A stretch of 64,000 bases of DNA, from contig NC_045427.1 in assembly GCF_902635505.1 (NCBI RefSeq), positions 519,955,665-520,019,664 of the forward strand. Direction: 5' to 3'. Both the position numbers and the translations under genes were made by a program. The notes under the pieces are model-generated. The model saw nothing but the letters and a program-made list of their open reading frames with translations, was not told the origin of the DNA and made no database searches. Within the stretch, counting starts at the first letter, position 1. Each line of letters starts with the position of its first letter. Positions 20,111-33,500 of the stretch are shown here, in pieces. The DNA comes from Sarcophilus harrisii. Its lineage: Eukaryota > Chordata > Mammalia > Dasyuromorphia > Dasyuridae.

Positions 20111-21704
20111 GTAAGCAGAAGGAAGCAGAAGGAAGTTCAAAAATGGACCTGGAAAAGCAGGGTGGAATTAGTACTACCAAGTCAAATTATATATGTAATT
20201 ATGTATATATCACATGATAAAATTATGTAACTTGAAACATGATATGCCTAATAGTTCATAATTTCACATATAATTTTTTTTCTATTTTCTGTATATGGAG
20301 TTTTTCATATTTATTAATATTTGTCAACTTCCCTTTTTTTTTTTCAAGAAAAGGAATGAATGGAAGAGGTGGGCACTCCCCTTTCACAGTCTTGGATTAA
20401 AAGGGAAATAAACTTCCTCAGATCATCAGGCAGATGTCATAGAAGCTGTTATTCTCAGCGATTCTGCATTTTTTCCCCCTACATGACTTCCCTTGGATTG
20501 CAGTCTCCACTCTAGGCTCAGAAACTCTCCTTATGGTTCAGCATCTTTTGGCTGACATTGATTGTGGTATCTGTGTCTTTCCATCTGGTTCCTGTTCACC
20601 CCTGCAGCTTCCTTCTAATTCCTCTCCTGAAACTTCAAACCAAAAGGTCAAAGAAAAGAAGACCCAAGATGAAAAGAGGATGTCTTAACATACAGATAGT
20701 GGGCTCTAGCCTATTGAGTAGTTTCCTGCCCCTGAGGATCTAGGAACAGATAGCAAGTGCCTCTCTGTCCAACCTAGAGAGAGTAAAGGCAATCTAATTT
20801 ACTGACACTATGTCTCAACCATTTTGCTGTTTCCCTCCTATGAAAAATTTTCTAGGTCTTAGGATCTCCAGGAAATTTCAATTCAACACTTATTGTGTGA
20901 TAGGCTAGAGAAACAAAAACAAAACTAAGTTTTTGCTGGGGAACTTCTTCTGAGGACTATAGGGAGGTAAGGAGAAAGGAAAACAAACTGTGTACAGAAA
21001 ATCAAATATAAATATATGTGACTTTATACAGGAAAAGAAGAGGATGTAGATCTACTATGAGGGAAGGTTCATTAGCCAAAGAACAGGGATTCCAGAAAAT
21101 GAAGTGGAAAGGTGGGTAGATAGGGAGATGGGAGAGTTAGGATTGACATATGGATGGGTATAAGGGAGTGAGAAATTAGCCCAGTCTACAGCATACAATC
21201 ATAGGGGTTTTGTCTAGGCAGAGGGATTCTGAATGGAGCATAGGGTAATAGATTACAATGTCCTCCACATTAGCAACGGGACATCCCGTTGGAGTGTATC
21301 CAAACACAGGCAGAGCAAACAATGAGTTCCTGGTCCTCCTTGATGGTCCCCCGTGGTTGGTGAGTTCTGTGCCCAGGTCTTCCTTCTTCAATCCTTATTT
21401 AGTCAGGTCATCTGTGCCATAAGATTCACAGCTTATTTTGATGTTGAAAAGCTGTCTTGGCAATGAGAGCCTCAGGAGAAGGAAGGTGGCGGTTCTAGGT
21501 CCTGTGAAGAGGGGGATATGCAGAACAGAGTCTTGGGTCCTGCCTAATGGCCAAGGCAGAAGCTGTGGGAGTCTTGGATCCTGGTTGGTCATAGAAGGGC
21601 ATAAGATTATAGAGATGGAAAAAGGAAGGGTAGAGTTACCTGTTATACAGGTAAACTTAACTAATATTACTATTTGTAAATATCTCCAGTCAAGTGGATT
21701 TCTA
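20110..21704. other. Intergenic, mostly unassigned
   Basis: No gene seen. A possible L2 tail lies at about 20,875-20,935 (caattcaacacttattgtgt). The rest has no recognised element; open stretches of 61-100 codons lack any family resemblance. Confidence 0.5.
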
Positions 21705-22085
21705 GTTCAGAAGTGTCAAACACATGCTCCAAGTGCCTAAACCAGATAAAAATATAATTGAAAAATATTTAATGCAATAAATAATAATACAACAGAACAT
21801 TGTTGTTACCAAGATTTCCTTGGCAGAGATACAGGAGAGGTTTCTCATTTCCTACTCCAGATCATTTTATAGATAAAGAAACTGAGGCAGGCAGGGTAAA
21901 GTGACTTTCCCGGCGTCACATAGCTAGTAAATGTTTGAGGTCAACTTTGTACTCAGGTCTTCCTGACTCTAGATCTGGCATTCTATCTCTTGTACCACAG
22001 TGCTCCAATTTGGAATTAATTGTTAATTTGGAAACCACAGTGGGTATAGGCTCTCACTTCTATTTGAGTTTGACTGTTCTAAACC
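21705..22085. mobile_element. hAT-like non-autonomous DNA element with inserted SINE
   Basis: Terminal inverted repeats at 21,707-21,727 (agaagtgtcaaacacatg) and 22,059-22,080 (ctatttgagtttgactgttc) resemble the GTGTCAAACTC-type ends of hAT elements. The interior is AT-rich and interrupted by a CORE-SINE (21,840-22,005). It is non-coding and old. Confidence 0.55.
21840..22005 (-). repeat. CORE-type SINE inside the hAT-like element
   Basis: Reverse SINE: 'gataaagaaactgaggcagg', 'gtcacatagctagtaaatgt', 'ctcaggtcttcctgactcta'. Confidence 0.75.
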
Positions 22086-22742
22086 ATTGATGCCACCAGT
22101 GTCTAATATCAGTGAGGTAAGATCTGTCTCAGGGAATAATGTGAAACAATCAGGAAATCTAATCCCGAATTTAGCCTACAGAACTAACCAGACTCAACTT
22201 TCCTGGATCAAAGAAGGAAACAATATTCTGTTGTTGTTTGAGTCCCCATGGAGCAGGGACCAAACCAAACCTTGTAATGCATGTCTGGTAGAGAGGAGAA
22301 ATGTCTCCCGAGGGAGGAACAACAATCAATGCTTTTCAGTTCCCCAACAAGCCAAGAATCATTACGGTTTTGCAAAGATAATTCACTGAACTTTTCTAAT
22401 CAAGCCTATAAAATATACACGAGGTGATTTTCCAAGCACCAAAATGTTCCATTACCTTGGAGAAAACTGACAGCATCAAAGGGAGGCATTGAAAAAAGAA
22501 GAAGAATCTGGGTATGAAATTGATGATTTAATCCAAAATAATAAAGAAAATTCATCTTTTTCAACAACATGAAAAGAGAAGAATGAGAGTTTAGCCCTTA
22601 CATACTGGAAATACGAGTTTCAGAACAGTGAGACCAAGTTATATTTAACTGAGATCGAGTCTATACAACATTAAATGGAAAATTGTCCTACTCCAATAAT
22701 GTAAGCAAGCAACTCCAACTCCATACTTCTGTCACCAATCAG

Positions 22743-22785
<43 letters not shown>

Positions 22786-22922
22786 GGATTCCTTTGGCTA
22801 TCTGATGAAGTCTATGGACTCACTTTTTGAATTAAGTTTTTGAGTATATAAAACAAAATATATAGAATTACAAAGGGTGAAAGGAATAAGCATTAATACA
22901 CCATCTACTATGAGTCAGATAA
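22085..22922. other. Intergenic, unassigned, with GT microsatellite
   Basis: Contains a (GT) run at 22,745-22,783. A 100-codon open stretch (22,087-22,389) shows no family resemblance and is not called as a gene. Confidence 0.5.
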
Positions 22923-23145
22923 GGCAACTAGGTTGTCCAATGGGTAGAATGCTGGATCTCAAGTCAGAAAGACTCATCTTCCTGAGTTCAAATCTGGCCT
23001 TAGGCGGTTACTGGCTGGGTGATTCTGGGCAAGTCCCTTAAACCTGGTGGCTGTGTAAAATGAGCTAGAGAAGGAAATGGAAAACTGCTTAAGTGTCTTT
23101 GCCAAGAAAACCCCCAAATGAGGTCCCAGATAGTAGTATGTGTAC
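22923..23145 (+). repeat. tRNA-derived marsupial CORE-type SINE, long form
   Basis: Head 'ggttgtccaatgggtagaat', body 'ctgagttcaaatctggcctt', tail 'gagctagagaaggaaatgga' and 'gtctttgccaagaaaacccc'. Confidence 0.85.
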
Positions 23146-23189
23146 ACAGTAGTACACAGTATGTGTACACATACACATACACAACTTAC

Positions 23190-23420
23190 ATTAACATTAA
23201 CAATACCTGAGCCAGGTTTTTACTGTGCTAAGTATATTTTACAAATATCTCATTTGAAGGAAATAGTATTATTATCCCCACTTTACAGTGGAGGAAATTA
23301 GGACCAAAAGGGGTTGAGACAGAGGGTTATACAACTAGTAAGTATCTGAAGTGAAATTTGAATTCAAGTCCTTTTGATTTCAAGGTCAGCACTTTACTCC
23401 ATTACTAGCTGCTTCTGAAA
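23190..23420 (-). repeat. MIR-type SINE
   Basis: Reverse MIR: 'ctgtgctaagtatattttac', 'atccccactttacagtggag', 'tatacaactagtaagtatct'. Confidence 0.8.
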
Positions 23421-24124
23421 AGAAAAAGAAAAAAGAAGAAACAAAGAAACCAATTATTGAAATACAGTTATCAAAAAAAATTTTTTTTACGTTTACAGAC
23501 CCTAAGGTAAGAATCCTTGACCTAGAAAATTAAGGTGGGTTAAAAAAAAATAACTAAACTAAATTAGCCAAGTAATTTATTTTAGTCTTCTATCTTGTAT
23601 TGTAAAAACATTATCTAAACATTCAAAGCTCTTGACCTCCAGGTTTGAAAATTAGAGTTATCTCTATTGCTTCCTTTCCCCTGGCCTTCCTAGCTTTGAA
23701 TAGAAAAAATGAACTGGCTTTTGGCCAAGGATGGACTGTAACCATAAGAGCTGATTATAATTTACATGGAATCTTGCAAATCTAATCCAAAGGCTTTAAA
23801 CTGAAGTGGAAGGGGGAGGGGAACAATCTATCCACTTTTATTAACTATGATAGATGTTACAGAAAATATCTACAATGTAGAAAGAAGAATAGCTATAGTG
23901 ACACTCAGAAATTTATAGGAAACAAAATCCAAGAAAACAGACATCAGTAAAATCTGTAGTGTCAGATGAACATACACAAATAAACTTTGAGTAAGTACAA
24001 ATTTGAATATGAAAAGGTAAATTTGACCTCAAAGATTTCACTGAGTGTTGAGAGAATATGCCCACACCTGGAATATGAACCTGGAAGTTTGTGTCTTATT
24101 AAAAAAAGAATAGGATTAGGAAAG
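23421..24124. other. Intergenic, unassigned
   Basis: AT-rich, with A- and GA-rich runs near 23,420-23,460. No gene or clear element. Confidence 0.5.
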
Positions 24125-24480
24125 GGAATTGTCTGGAACAAATTATGTTATATGAATGTAATGGAACATCATTTTACCATATGAAATTTGAAGGGAATGT
24201 TTTAAAGAAATCTGGGAAGATTTGTATGAACTGATGAAAAGTGAAAAGAGAAGAATCAGGAAAGTCATTTGTACAATAACAATGATATTGTGAAGACAAA
24301 TAACTTTAAACGATTTGGGAACTCTGATGATCATAAGGATCAAACACAATTCCAGATGACTTATGATGAAACATATTATCCACCTCCAGATAGAGAAGGG
24401 ATTGTACTCATTGTGCAAATTATAGCTTTTTTTTTTTTTTTTAAAGGACCTAGTCAATATAGGTATTTATTTTGCTTGAT
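24125..24480 (+). mobile_element. L1 3' end
   Basis: ORF2 end in one frame (LCYMNVMEHHFTI) is followed by a marsupial L1-type 3' region (actctgatgatcataaggat, cacctccagatagagaagg) and a T/A run. Confidence 0.7.
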
Positions 24481-24592
24481 TATGCATATTTCAAACAGCT
24501 TTTATTTTTTCTTACTTTATCAATAGGGGTAGGGAGAATGAGGAAGGAAATAAGGATTGAAAATAAACTTGAATGAAAAATAAGAGAATGGG

Positions 24593-24742
24593 GGACAGCT
24601 AGATGGTATACTGGATAGAGCATTACCCCTGAAGTCAGGAGGACCTGAGTTCCCATCAGACTTCTAACACTTCCTGGCTGTGTGAACCTGGGCAAATCAT
24701 TTAACCCCAATTGCCTCAAAAGATAAGGGTGAGCAAGCATGC
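24593..24742 (+). repeat. tRNA-derived marsupial CORE-type SINE, short form
   Basis: 'gacagctagatggtatactg', 'gaagtcaggaggacctgagt', 'aaccccaattgcctcaaaag': the best-preserved head in the window. Confidence 0.85.
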
Positions 24743-25049
24743 TAGAAAACATTTGGGGGGAAATCAAAAAAAGCAGAACAAAACTGATATTGTAATTGGA
24801 TTATGATACAGTCTACCCAGACAGAGAAGATTGATGAATGCATTAAGGAAATAGATCAGAAGCTTGGTGTGGAGGCACAATATATAGGGATATTACAATA
24901 TGATATGATAGGAAGTGGGTCTTTAATTATCCAGACATCTGCTACCACTTTGCTTCTTCACAGAGAAAAAACTAGACAAAATCTTACACATTTATCCCAC
25001 ATTTGAAAAGAGTAAATTTCAAAGAATTCAGAGTAAAAATAGGCAGGAT
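24743..25049. other. Intergenic, unassigned open stretch
   Basis: A 67-codon open frame (24,803-25,006) lies between a SINE and an L1. I recognise no family and no promoter; probably chance or repeat text. Confidence 0.35.
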
Positions 25050-26455
25050 CTCATGAATTAAAATTTTATGGAGAAAGTCAGTCTAAGATAAACTGATTGC
25101 TCTTAAGGTTTACATTTTTGAGATCACAAAGAAAAATAATTCCATACTATTTGACAAAAATTTCTGGGAAAATTGGAAAATAGTATGGCGGAAACTAAGC
25201 ATTGACCAATATCTCATATCCTATACAAGGATAAGGTCGAAATTGGTTCATGATTTAGATATAGAGGGTGATACTATAAACAAATTAAGAGAACAAAGGA
25301 TAGTTTGCCTTTCAGATCTGTGGAGAAAGGAGGAATTCAAAGAAGAGCTAGAGAATATTATGAAATGCAAAATGGATAATTTTGATTCATTAAATTAAAA
25401 AAGGTTTTGTACAAACAAAACTAAGATTAGAAAGCTAAGATTAGAAAGAAGTGAAGCAGAAATTTGGGAAATAATTTTTACAGACATATTTCTGATAAAG
25501 GCTTCATTTCTAAAAAATATATAGAGAATTGACTCAAATTTATAAGAATCCCATTCCCCAACTGATAAATGGTCAAGGGGTATGAATAGACAATTTTCAG
25601 ATGAAGAAATTAAAGCCATTTCTGGTCATATGAAAAAATGCTCTAAATCATTATTGATTACAGAAATTCAAATTAAGACAATTCTGATGTACCCCTTCAC
25701 ACCTCTCAAATTGCCTAAGATAACAGGAAAAGATAATGATAAATGTTGGAGGAGATGTGGGAAAACGAGGCCATTTATTGTGGAGTTGTGAAATCATCCA
25801 ACCATTCTGGAAAATAATTTGGAACTATGCCCAAAGGGCTATAGAGATGTGCATATTCTTTGATACAGCGGGTCTGTATCTCAAAGAGATAATAAAAGAA
25901 GGAAAAATATCTACACGTGCACAACTGTTTGTAGCAGCCCTTTTCATAGTGGCAAGGAACTGGAAATTGAGTGGATGCCCCTCAGTAGAGGACTGGCTGA
26001 ACAAATTATGGTATATTAATGTAATGGAATATTATTATTCTATAAGAAATGATGAGCAGGATAATTTCAGAAAGACCTGGAAACACTTATATGAACTGAT
26101 GCTAAGTGAAATAAGCAGAACTAAAATAACAGACATAATAACAAGAAGATTGTAAGATGATCATTTGTGATAGACTTGGCTCTTTTCAAAAATGAGGTGA
26201 TTCAAGTAAATTCTAATAGACTAACATCCACATCCAGAGAGAGAACTATGGAGACTGAATGTGGATCAAAACATAATATTTTCATCTTCTATTGTTGTTG
26301 TTGCTTATTTGCTTGGTTTTTCCCCCCTTTTTTGTCTTTTTTTTCCTTTTGATCTGTGTGTACGTGCATGAATGTGGAAAGGGAGAACAAATTGGAACAT
26401 AAGGTTTTGCAAAGGTACATCTTTGCTTGTTTTTGAAAAAATAAAATATGATTTA
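25050..26455 (+). mobile_element. L1, 5'-truncated (ORF2 end and 3' UTR)
   Basis: The last third of ORF2 is readable with few breaks: 'MWRRCGK..F..L..C..I.PFW' text, then VAALFIVARNWKLSGCPS and LNKLWYINVMEYYYSIRNDE, which match the L1 ORF2 C-terminus. A 139-codon frame is open at 25,736-26,155. The 3' UTR (gagagaactatggagactga) and a poly-A tail follow to about 26,455. It looks younger than most L1 copies here. Confidence 0.9.
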
Positions 26456-26499
26456 AAAAAAGAAATAATTGCAGTGAGATGGAAAAAATGGGAGTAGTT

Positions 26500-26660
26500 A
26501 AAATAGACCAATGTAGATGCAAAAGAAACTGATTAATCAACTTGAATTTTTCAAAGACATTTGTAAGAAGAATGATGGGCGAAAAACTTAAGTGAACTAA
26601 TGCAAAATATACTAAGTAGAACCAGAAAAGCAATATATACTACACAGCAACAATAACATG
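26500..26660 (+). mobile_element. L1-like 3' scrap
   Basis: 'gtgaactaatgcaaaatata' and 'agtagaaccagaaaagcaat' resemble the end of L1 ORF2. Short and diverged. Confidence 0.45.
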
Positions 26661-27540
26661 AATAGCAAGAATAAAAAATAATAAAAAACTTAATGCTCCA
26701 TAAATATAGTAATCAAGGTTGGTCTGAAAAAGAGCTATGAGAATGAAGATTTCTCTTTGCAGCAGGAGAAAAAAATCTTCCAGTGTTCTCATAAAATAGA
26801 CAAAGTTGCTTTTTTTTCCCCTTTAAAAGTACATATTGAAACTGTCTTTAAGATTTAATTGGCTTAGGATACCAAAGCTAACTAATCACCTGAGAACAGA
26901 AATCCATGAGGAACTTCAGCTAGGTATACAGATTTCACAAGTGGACCACTGTGGACAAGAAAGAGATTTGACTCTAATTTCCTCAACTAGATCAATGCTG
27001 TGTTCTCAGCTAAATGTCCTTTCCTTGATCTGAATGTCCTTACCTCGCTATGATCAATTAATCTCCTTTTGTTAACTGTGTATAAGCTATGAATAATGCT
27101 GTGTAATTATAATCAACAAAAATAGCTTAAAAGAAGAAATATAAGGATATACTCCTTTCTTTGTAAAGGTTTAGAACTGTATTATGAAGCATGGCATACA
27201 TTTTCAAACTTAATTCATACATTATTTTTACTGAACTGATTTGTTTTTAATTTTCTGTTTTACTCTTTAGTATAAGGAATGACCCTCTGAATAGGAAAAA
27301 TAGAGATATTAAAAATTGTGATAAGAAAAAATCATCAAAACCAAAATTTAAAAAATAAAGGACACAAAGAAGATATAAAAACAAAGCTAGTAAGTAAAGG
27401 ATAGGTGTAAGAGTATGGTTTTGATTCAATACTTCTTAGGTATTTTTTATTGTAATTTTTATTTATTTTACTTTTATTCATTTAATAAATATTTATTTTT
27501 TTCTTCTCCTCTCCTCTTCTCCTTAAAAAGAGGGCAGTGG
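26661..27540. other. Intergenic, unassigned
   Basis: AT-rich, with no gene or element recognised. The last 100 bases are T-rich and then C/T-rich, just before the long L1. Confidence 0.5.
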
Positions 27541-27544
27541 AAGG

Positions 27545-30500
27545 GCAGAGTCAAAATAATATAGAGAAGTCAGAAAGTTGCCCAATCCCTCTCTTCTCCC
27601 TAAGAAACAAGTTAAATAAATCCTCTAAAAGAATTTTAGAAGGATAGCATCCACACACACACACAAAAAAATGGAGTGAAAAAATTTTCCAGCCTAAGAG
27701 AATTCAGAATGACTTCAGGAAAGATCTGACTTAACTTGGACAAAAGGGGAGCATAGCAGCAGAGGCAATGTCCAGGAAAACCAATGGGAGACTCCTAGCC
27801 ACAGCCTAGATTAGTAACTGAGTCCCTGCAGTTCAGGCTCAGCAAGCCAGCTGTGAAGTCTCCAGACCCAGTCAGCAGGCAAATTGCCAGCCCCAAAACC
27901 TAGGGCACCACAGATTCTAGGTTCACTCTAGCACAATGGGCAAGCTGCTAGTCTCAAAAGTTTCTGTGCAGAAAGCTAGTGATCAGGTTCCTGAACCTAA
28001 TGCAAGAATCTTGGGACAGTGTCACCTTTTTACTCCAGCAGCAGAACTCAGATTTTTAAAATGAGCAAAAAACAAAACAAAACAAAAAACCCCAGACCAT
28101 AAAAAACTTTTCTGGCAACAGGGAAGATCAAAACATAAACTCAAAAGAGAATAAAATGTCAAAATATATAAGGGAAGCCTCAAGGAGAGATATAAATTGT
28201 TCTCAACCCCAAAAAGTCCTTTTTAAAAGTGCTCAAAATCAGATAAGAGGGTAGAAGAAAATTGGGAAAATAAATGAAGGTTATGTAAGAAAATTATGAA
28301 AAAAGAATCAACAACTTGGAAAAGGAGGCATAAAAAATGACTGAAGAAAACAACCCCTTAAAATATTTAATTGACCAAATTGGGGGAGGGGATCCACTAA
28401 AAAAAGCAACTCCTTTAAAAGTAAAATTGGGCAAAAGGAAAAGAAGGTACAAAAGCTAACTGAAGAAAATAATTCCTTACATATTAGAATTGGGAAAGTA
28501 GAAGCTAATGACTCTACGAGACATCAAAAATTATCCAAACAAAAATCAAAAGAATGCAAAAATAGAAGGAAATGTAAAATATTTCATTGGAAAAACAATT
28601 GAACTAAAAAATGGATTCAGGAAAATTAACTTAAGACTAATGAACAAAAACAAAAACAAACAAAAAGAGCCTGGCCAGCATCTTTCAAGAAACTGTCAAG
28701 CAAACTGATATCTTAGAACCAGAGGGGTAATGTAGTCAACGAAATCACTTCTTGAAGGAGATGCCAAAATGAAAATTCTGAGGAAGGTTGTAGCCAAATT
28801 CTAGAACTATATCAGGTCAAGGAGAAAATACTGCAGGGAGTCAAGAAGAAATGATTCAAATATGAAGGAGCCACAGCCAGAATTATACAGGATTTAGTAG
28901 TTTCTACCTTAAAGATCAAAGGTCTTAGAATGTGAAATTCTGGAAGGCAAAAAAGTTTGGGATTATGACTAAGAATCAACTACCAGCAAAATTAAGCATA
29001 ATTTTTCAGGGAGAAGAGAAGGCGAATGGACATTCAATGAAATAGAGGCCTTTCAAACTTTCCTAATGAAAAGACCAAAGATTAGGAAAAAACTTTATCT
29101 TTAAATATGACTCAAGAGAAGCGAAAAATGGTTAGAGGAAAGGAAAAAACTCATGGTATTCAATAAGGTTAAATAGTTTACAGTCCTACATGAGAAAATG
29201 ACATTTGTAGTTTTTAAGAATTGTATCTCTAGCTCATTCTGCTAAGATGCCAAAAGGGAAAAAAGCCAAGGGAAAGAAGGTGGCTCTGGCTCCTGTTGTT
29301 ATAAAGAGACCAAGAAAGTGGTCAATCCTTTGTTTGAGAAGTGACCCAAGAACTTTGGCACTGGGCAAAACATCCAGACCAAAAGGAACTTTTTTCAGTT
29401 TGTCAAATGGCCTCAGTACATCAGACTGTAATGTCAAAGGTCTGTCTTTTATAAATGTTTGAAATACCACCAGCAATCAATCAGTTCACCCAGGCTTGGA
29501 TCATCAGACTCAACTGCTTAAACTGACTTACAAGTAAAGAGCTTAGACAAAGTAACAAAAGAAGCAAAGGCTGCTGGCTAGGGCTGAACAAAAAGCTTCA
29601 AGCAAAAGAAATGTCCACACTAAGAGACCACCTGTCCTCAGAGCAGTTGTTAACATTGTCACCACTGGTAGAAAACAAGAAAGTGCAGTTGGTAATGATT
29701 GCACATGATGTGGACCCCATTAGTGCTCTTCCTACCTACCTTGTACTAGAAAATGGGGGTTCCTTACTGTATTATCAAAGTTAAGGTCAGACTGGGTCAC
29801 TTAGTTCACAGAAAGACTTATCCAAGCATTATCTTCACTCAGATTAGCCCTGAAAATAAAGGAGCCCTGGTTAAGCTAGTAAAAGCTATCAAAACCAATT
29901 ACGGTGATAGATATGATGAGATCCAACATTACTGGGGTAGCAATGTCCTGCATCCAAAATCAGTGGCTCATGTTGCCAAACTGGAAAAGGCAAAAGCTAA
30001 AGAACTTGCAATCAAATTGCAAATATATGTTTGATTTTTCCCTACATAAAAGGGCAATTAGAAGGATCATATTTCGACAGAGAGTATGGGTTTAAATTGA
30101 CTTTGATGTGAGGATAAAAAAGTTAAGGGAAAAAGGATTCTGTTGGGAGAAAAGGAAAGGGGAAGGCAGAGTGAAGTAAATTATAGTGCATGAAGAAGCA
30201 TAAAAAATCTATTATAATAGAGGGAAAGAAGGCAAGTTGCGAGCATTATTTGAATCTTACTCTCATCAAATTTGGCTTAAAGAGGAAATAACATACACAT
30301 TCAGTTGGAAAGAGAAATCTGTATTATCCTCTAAGAAAGTAGTAAGAGAAAGGGGGAAGAAAAGGAAGAAGAGGGATTATAGAAGAAAGGACAGATTGGG
30401 GGTGATAATGATCACAAGTAAAACATTGGTGAGGAGAAACAGCATGAAAAGAGAGAGCAAACTATTAAAGGGGGGGATAAGATGGAGGGAAATACACAAT

Positions 30501-33500
30501 AATCACAACTGTGAGTGTAAATGGGATAAAAAGTGAATAGCAGAGTGGATTAAAATCCACTGTTGTGTAGATATTTATTGTATTCAAGAAACTAGAAAGA
30601 TACAAAGGGTAAAGGTAAAAGACTGGAGCACAATATATTATGCTTCAGCTAAAGTAAAAAAAAAAAAAAAAACAGGGGTAGTGATCCTGATCTCAGACAA
30701 AGCAAAAACAGAAATAGATCTAATTAAAAGAGACAAGAAAGGAAACTACATCTTGCTAAAAGGTAGCATAGACAATGAAGTAATATCAATACTAAACATA
30801 CATGTACAAGTGGAATAGCATCCAAATTATTACAAAAGAAGTTAAGTGAGTTACAGGAAGAATTAGACAGCAAAACTGTACTAAATGGAGACCACATCCC
30901 TCTTTCAGAACTAAATAAATTTAACCACAAAATAATACCCCCCAAAAGTTAAAGAGGTGAATAGAATTTTAGAAAAGTTAGATGTGATAGACCTCTGAAG
31001 AAAACTGAATGGGAATAGAAAGGAATATACCTTTTTCTCAGCAGTATATGGCACCTACACAAAAATTGACCATGTATTGAGGCATAAAAATATCACAAAT
31101 AAAGGAAGAAATATTAAATGAATCCTTTTCAGGTCATAATGCAATAAAAAAATTATGTAATAAAGGGCTATGAAAAGATAGTTTATAAATTTATAAATTA
31201 TAAAGTTTATAAATTAATTGTAAATTAAATTATCTAATCCTAAAGAATGAGTGGGTAAAACATCAAATTATAGAAATAATCAATAATTTCAATCAATCAA
31301 TCAATAATGTCAAAGAGAATGATAATAATGAGGCAATATACCAAAATTTGTGAGATACAGCCAAAGCCATATTTAAGGTAGATTTTATATTTCTAAATGC
31401 TTACATAATTAACATAGAGAAAGGACAAATCAATGAATTGGGCAGGCAATTAAAAAAGTTAGAATAAGAAAAAATTAAATCCCCAATTAAATGCCAAATT
31501 AGAAATTCTGAAAATAAGAGATTTATAAAATTGAAAGTAAGAAAATTATTAACTAATAAATAAAATTAAAGCTGGTTTTATGGGGGGGGGGAGCAGGAAA
31601 CCAATAAAATAGGTAAACTTTTGTTAATTTTTATTAAAAAAAAAAGAAAAAAGAAAACCAAATTACTAATATCAAAATGAACAGGGCAAATTCACTACCA
31701 ATGAAGAGAAAATTAAAACAATAATTAGGAGCTATTTTTCCCAACCATATCCCCCCCTCAAAATCTGACAATTTAAGTGAAATGGATGAATATTTATCAA
31801 AAACTAAATTACCTAAACATGAGAAAATAAAATATTTAAATAACCCCATTTTAGAAAAAGAAGTTAGACAAGTCAGAAATTAACTCCCTAAGAAAAAAAA
31901 TCTCTGGTGTCAGATGGATTTACTACCAAACAATTAAAGAACAATTAATTCTAATATCATATAAACTATTTAGGAAAATAGGTGGAGTCTACTAAATTCC
32001 TTTTATGACACAAATATGGTACTGATACCAAACCAGAAAGAGTAAAAAAAATTGAAAATTTCACTAAAGAATATTGATACAAAAATTTTAAATAAAATAT
32101 TAACAAAAAGATTGTAACAATTTATTAAAAGAAAAATATGCTCTGAACAGGTGGGAGTACAGCAGAATATATGCAGAACTGGATCAAAATTCAGAAAACT
32201 ATTAGCCTAGTTGATCATAACAATAACAAAATTAATAGAAATCATGCTATCTCAGTAGATGCAGATAAAGCTTTTGAAAAAATATATAGCATCCATTCCT
32301 ATAAAAATGCTAGAGAGTACAGAAATAAATGGAGTTTTCCTTAAAATGATAAGTAGTATCTTTCTATCTAAAACCATCATTAGTTGTATTTGGAATAAGC
32401 TAAAAGTCTTCCCCATAAAATCAGGAGTAAAACAAGGATGCCCATTATTCACCACAATTAACCACAATTATTCAATATTGTACTAGGAATATTAGCTTTA
32501 GCAATAAGAGAAGAAAAGAAATTGAAGGAATTAGGATAGGCAACAAGGAAACAAAACTATCACTCTTTGCAGAGGATATAGAGAATTCTAGAAAACTACT
32601 TGAAATACTTAACAACTTTAGCAGTTGCCAAATATAAAATAAATCCACATAAATGATCAGCATTTCTGTATATTACAAACAAAGCTCAGCAACAAGAGAT
32701 AGAAAGAGAAATTCCATTTAAAATAACTGGAAAATATGAAATATCTGGGGGCCTACTTACTAAGACAAACCTAGGAACTTATATGAACACTATTACAAAA
32801 CACTTTTCATACAAATAAAGTCAGATCTAAATAACTGGAAAAATATCAATTGCTCATGGGTAGGCTGAGTCAATATAATAAAAATGACAATTCTACCCAA
32901 ATTAATTTATTTAGTCAGTGCCATCGCAAACAACCAAAAATTGTTTTATAAAATTACAAAAATAATAATGAAATTCATCTATAAAAACAAAAAGTCAAGA
33001 AATCAAGGGAATTAATGAAAAAATGCAAAGAAATGTGCCCTAATTGTATATTTAAAACTTTATTATAAAGCAGTAATCTTTGAAACTATTTCATTTTGAC
33101 TAAAAAAATATAGAGAGAACTGAGTCAAATTGATAAGAAGTCATTCCCTAGACAAGATAGTGACAAATAGAATGACAAAATAGTCATTCCCTAATTAATA
33201 AATAAATGGAGGATATGACCAGGCAGTTTTCAAATGAAGTTAAAGCTACTTATAGGTATGTGAAAAAATGCTCTAAATCATTAATGATTAGAGAAATTCA
33301 AATTAAAACTACTCTGAAGAACCACCCTCACAGATATCAGATTGACTAAGATGAGAGAAAAAGAAAATGATAAATACTGGAGAAGATGCATTATTGTTGA
33401 AATTGTGATGTGATCCAACCATTCTGGAGAATAATTTGGAACTATGCCCAAAGGGCAATCAAACTGAGCATACTCTTTGATCCAGCAATAACACTATTAG

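Noticed and set aside
29247-30034. Functional intronless RPL7A retrogene
   Set aside because: The frame is broken more than once and part of the middle of the protein is missing; the pseudogene sits inside a dead L1 with no promoter seen.
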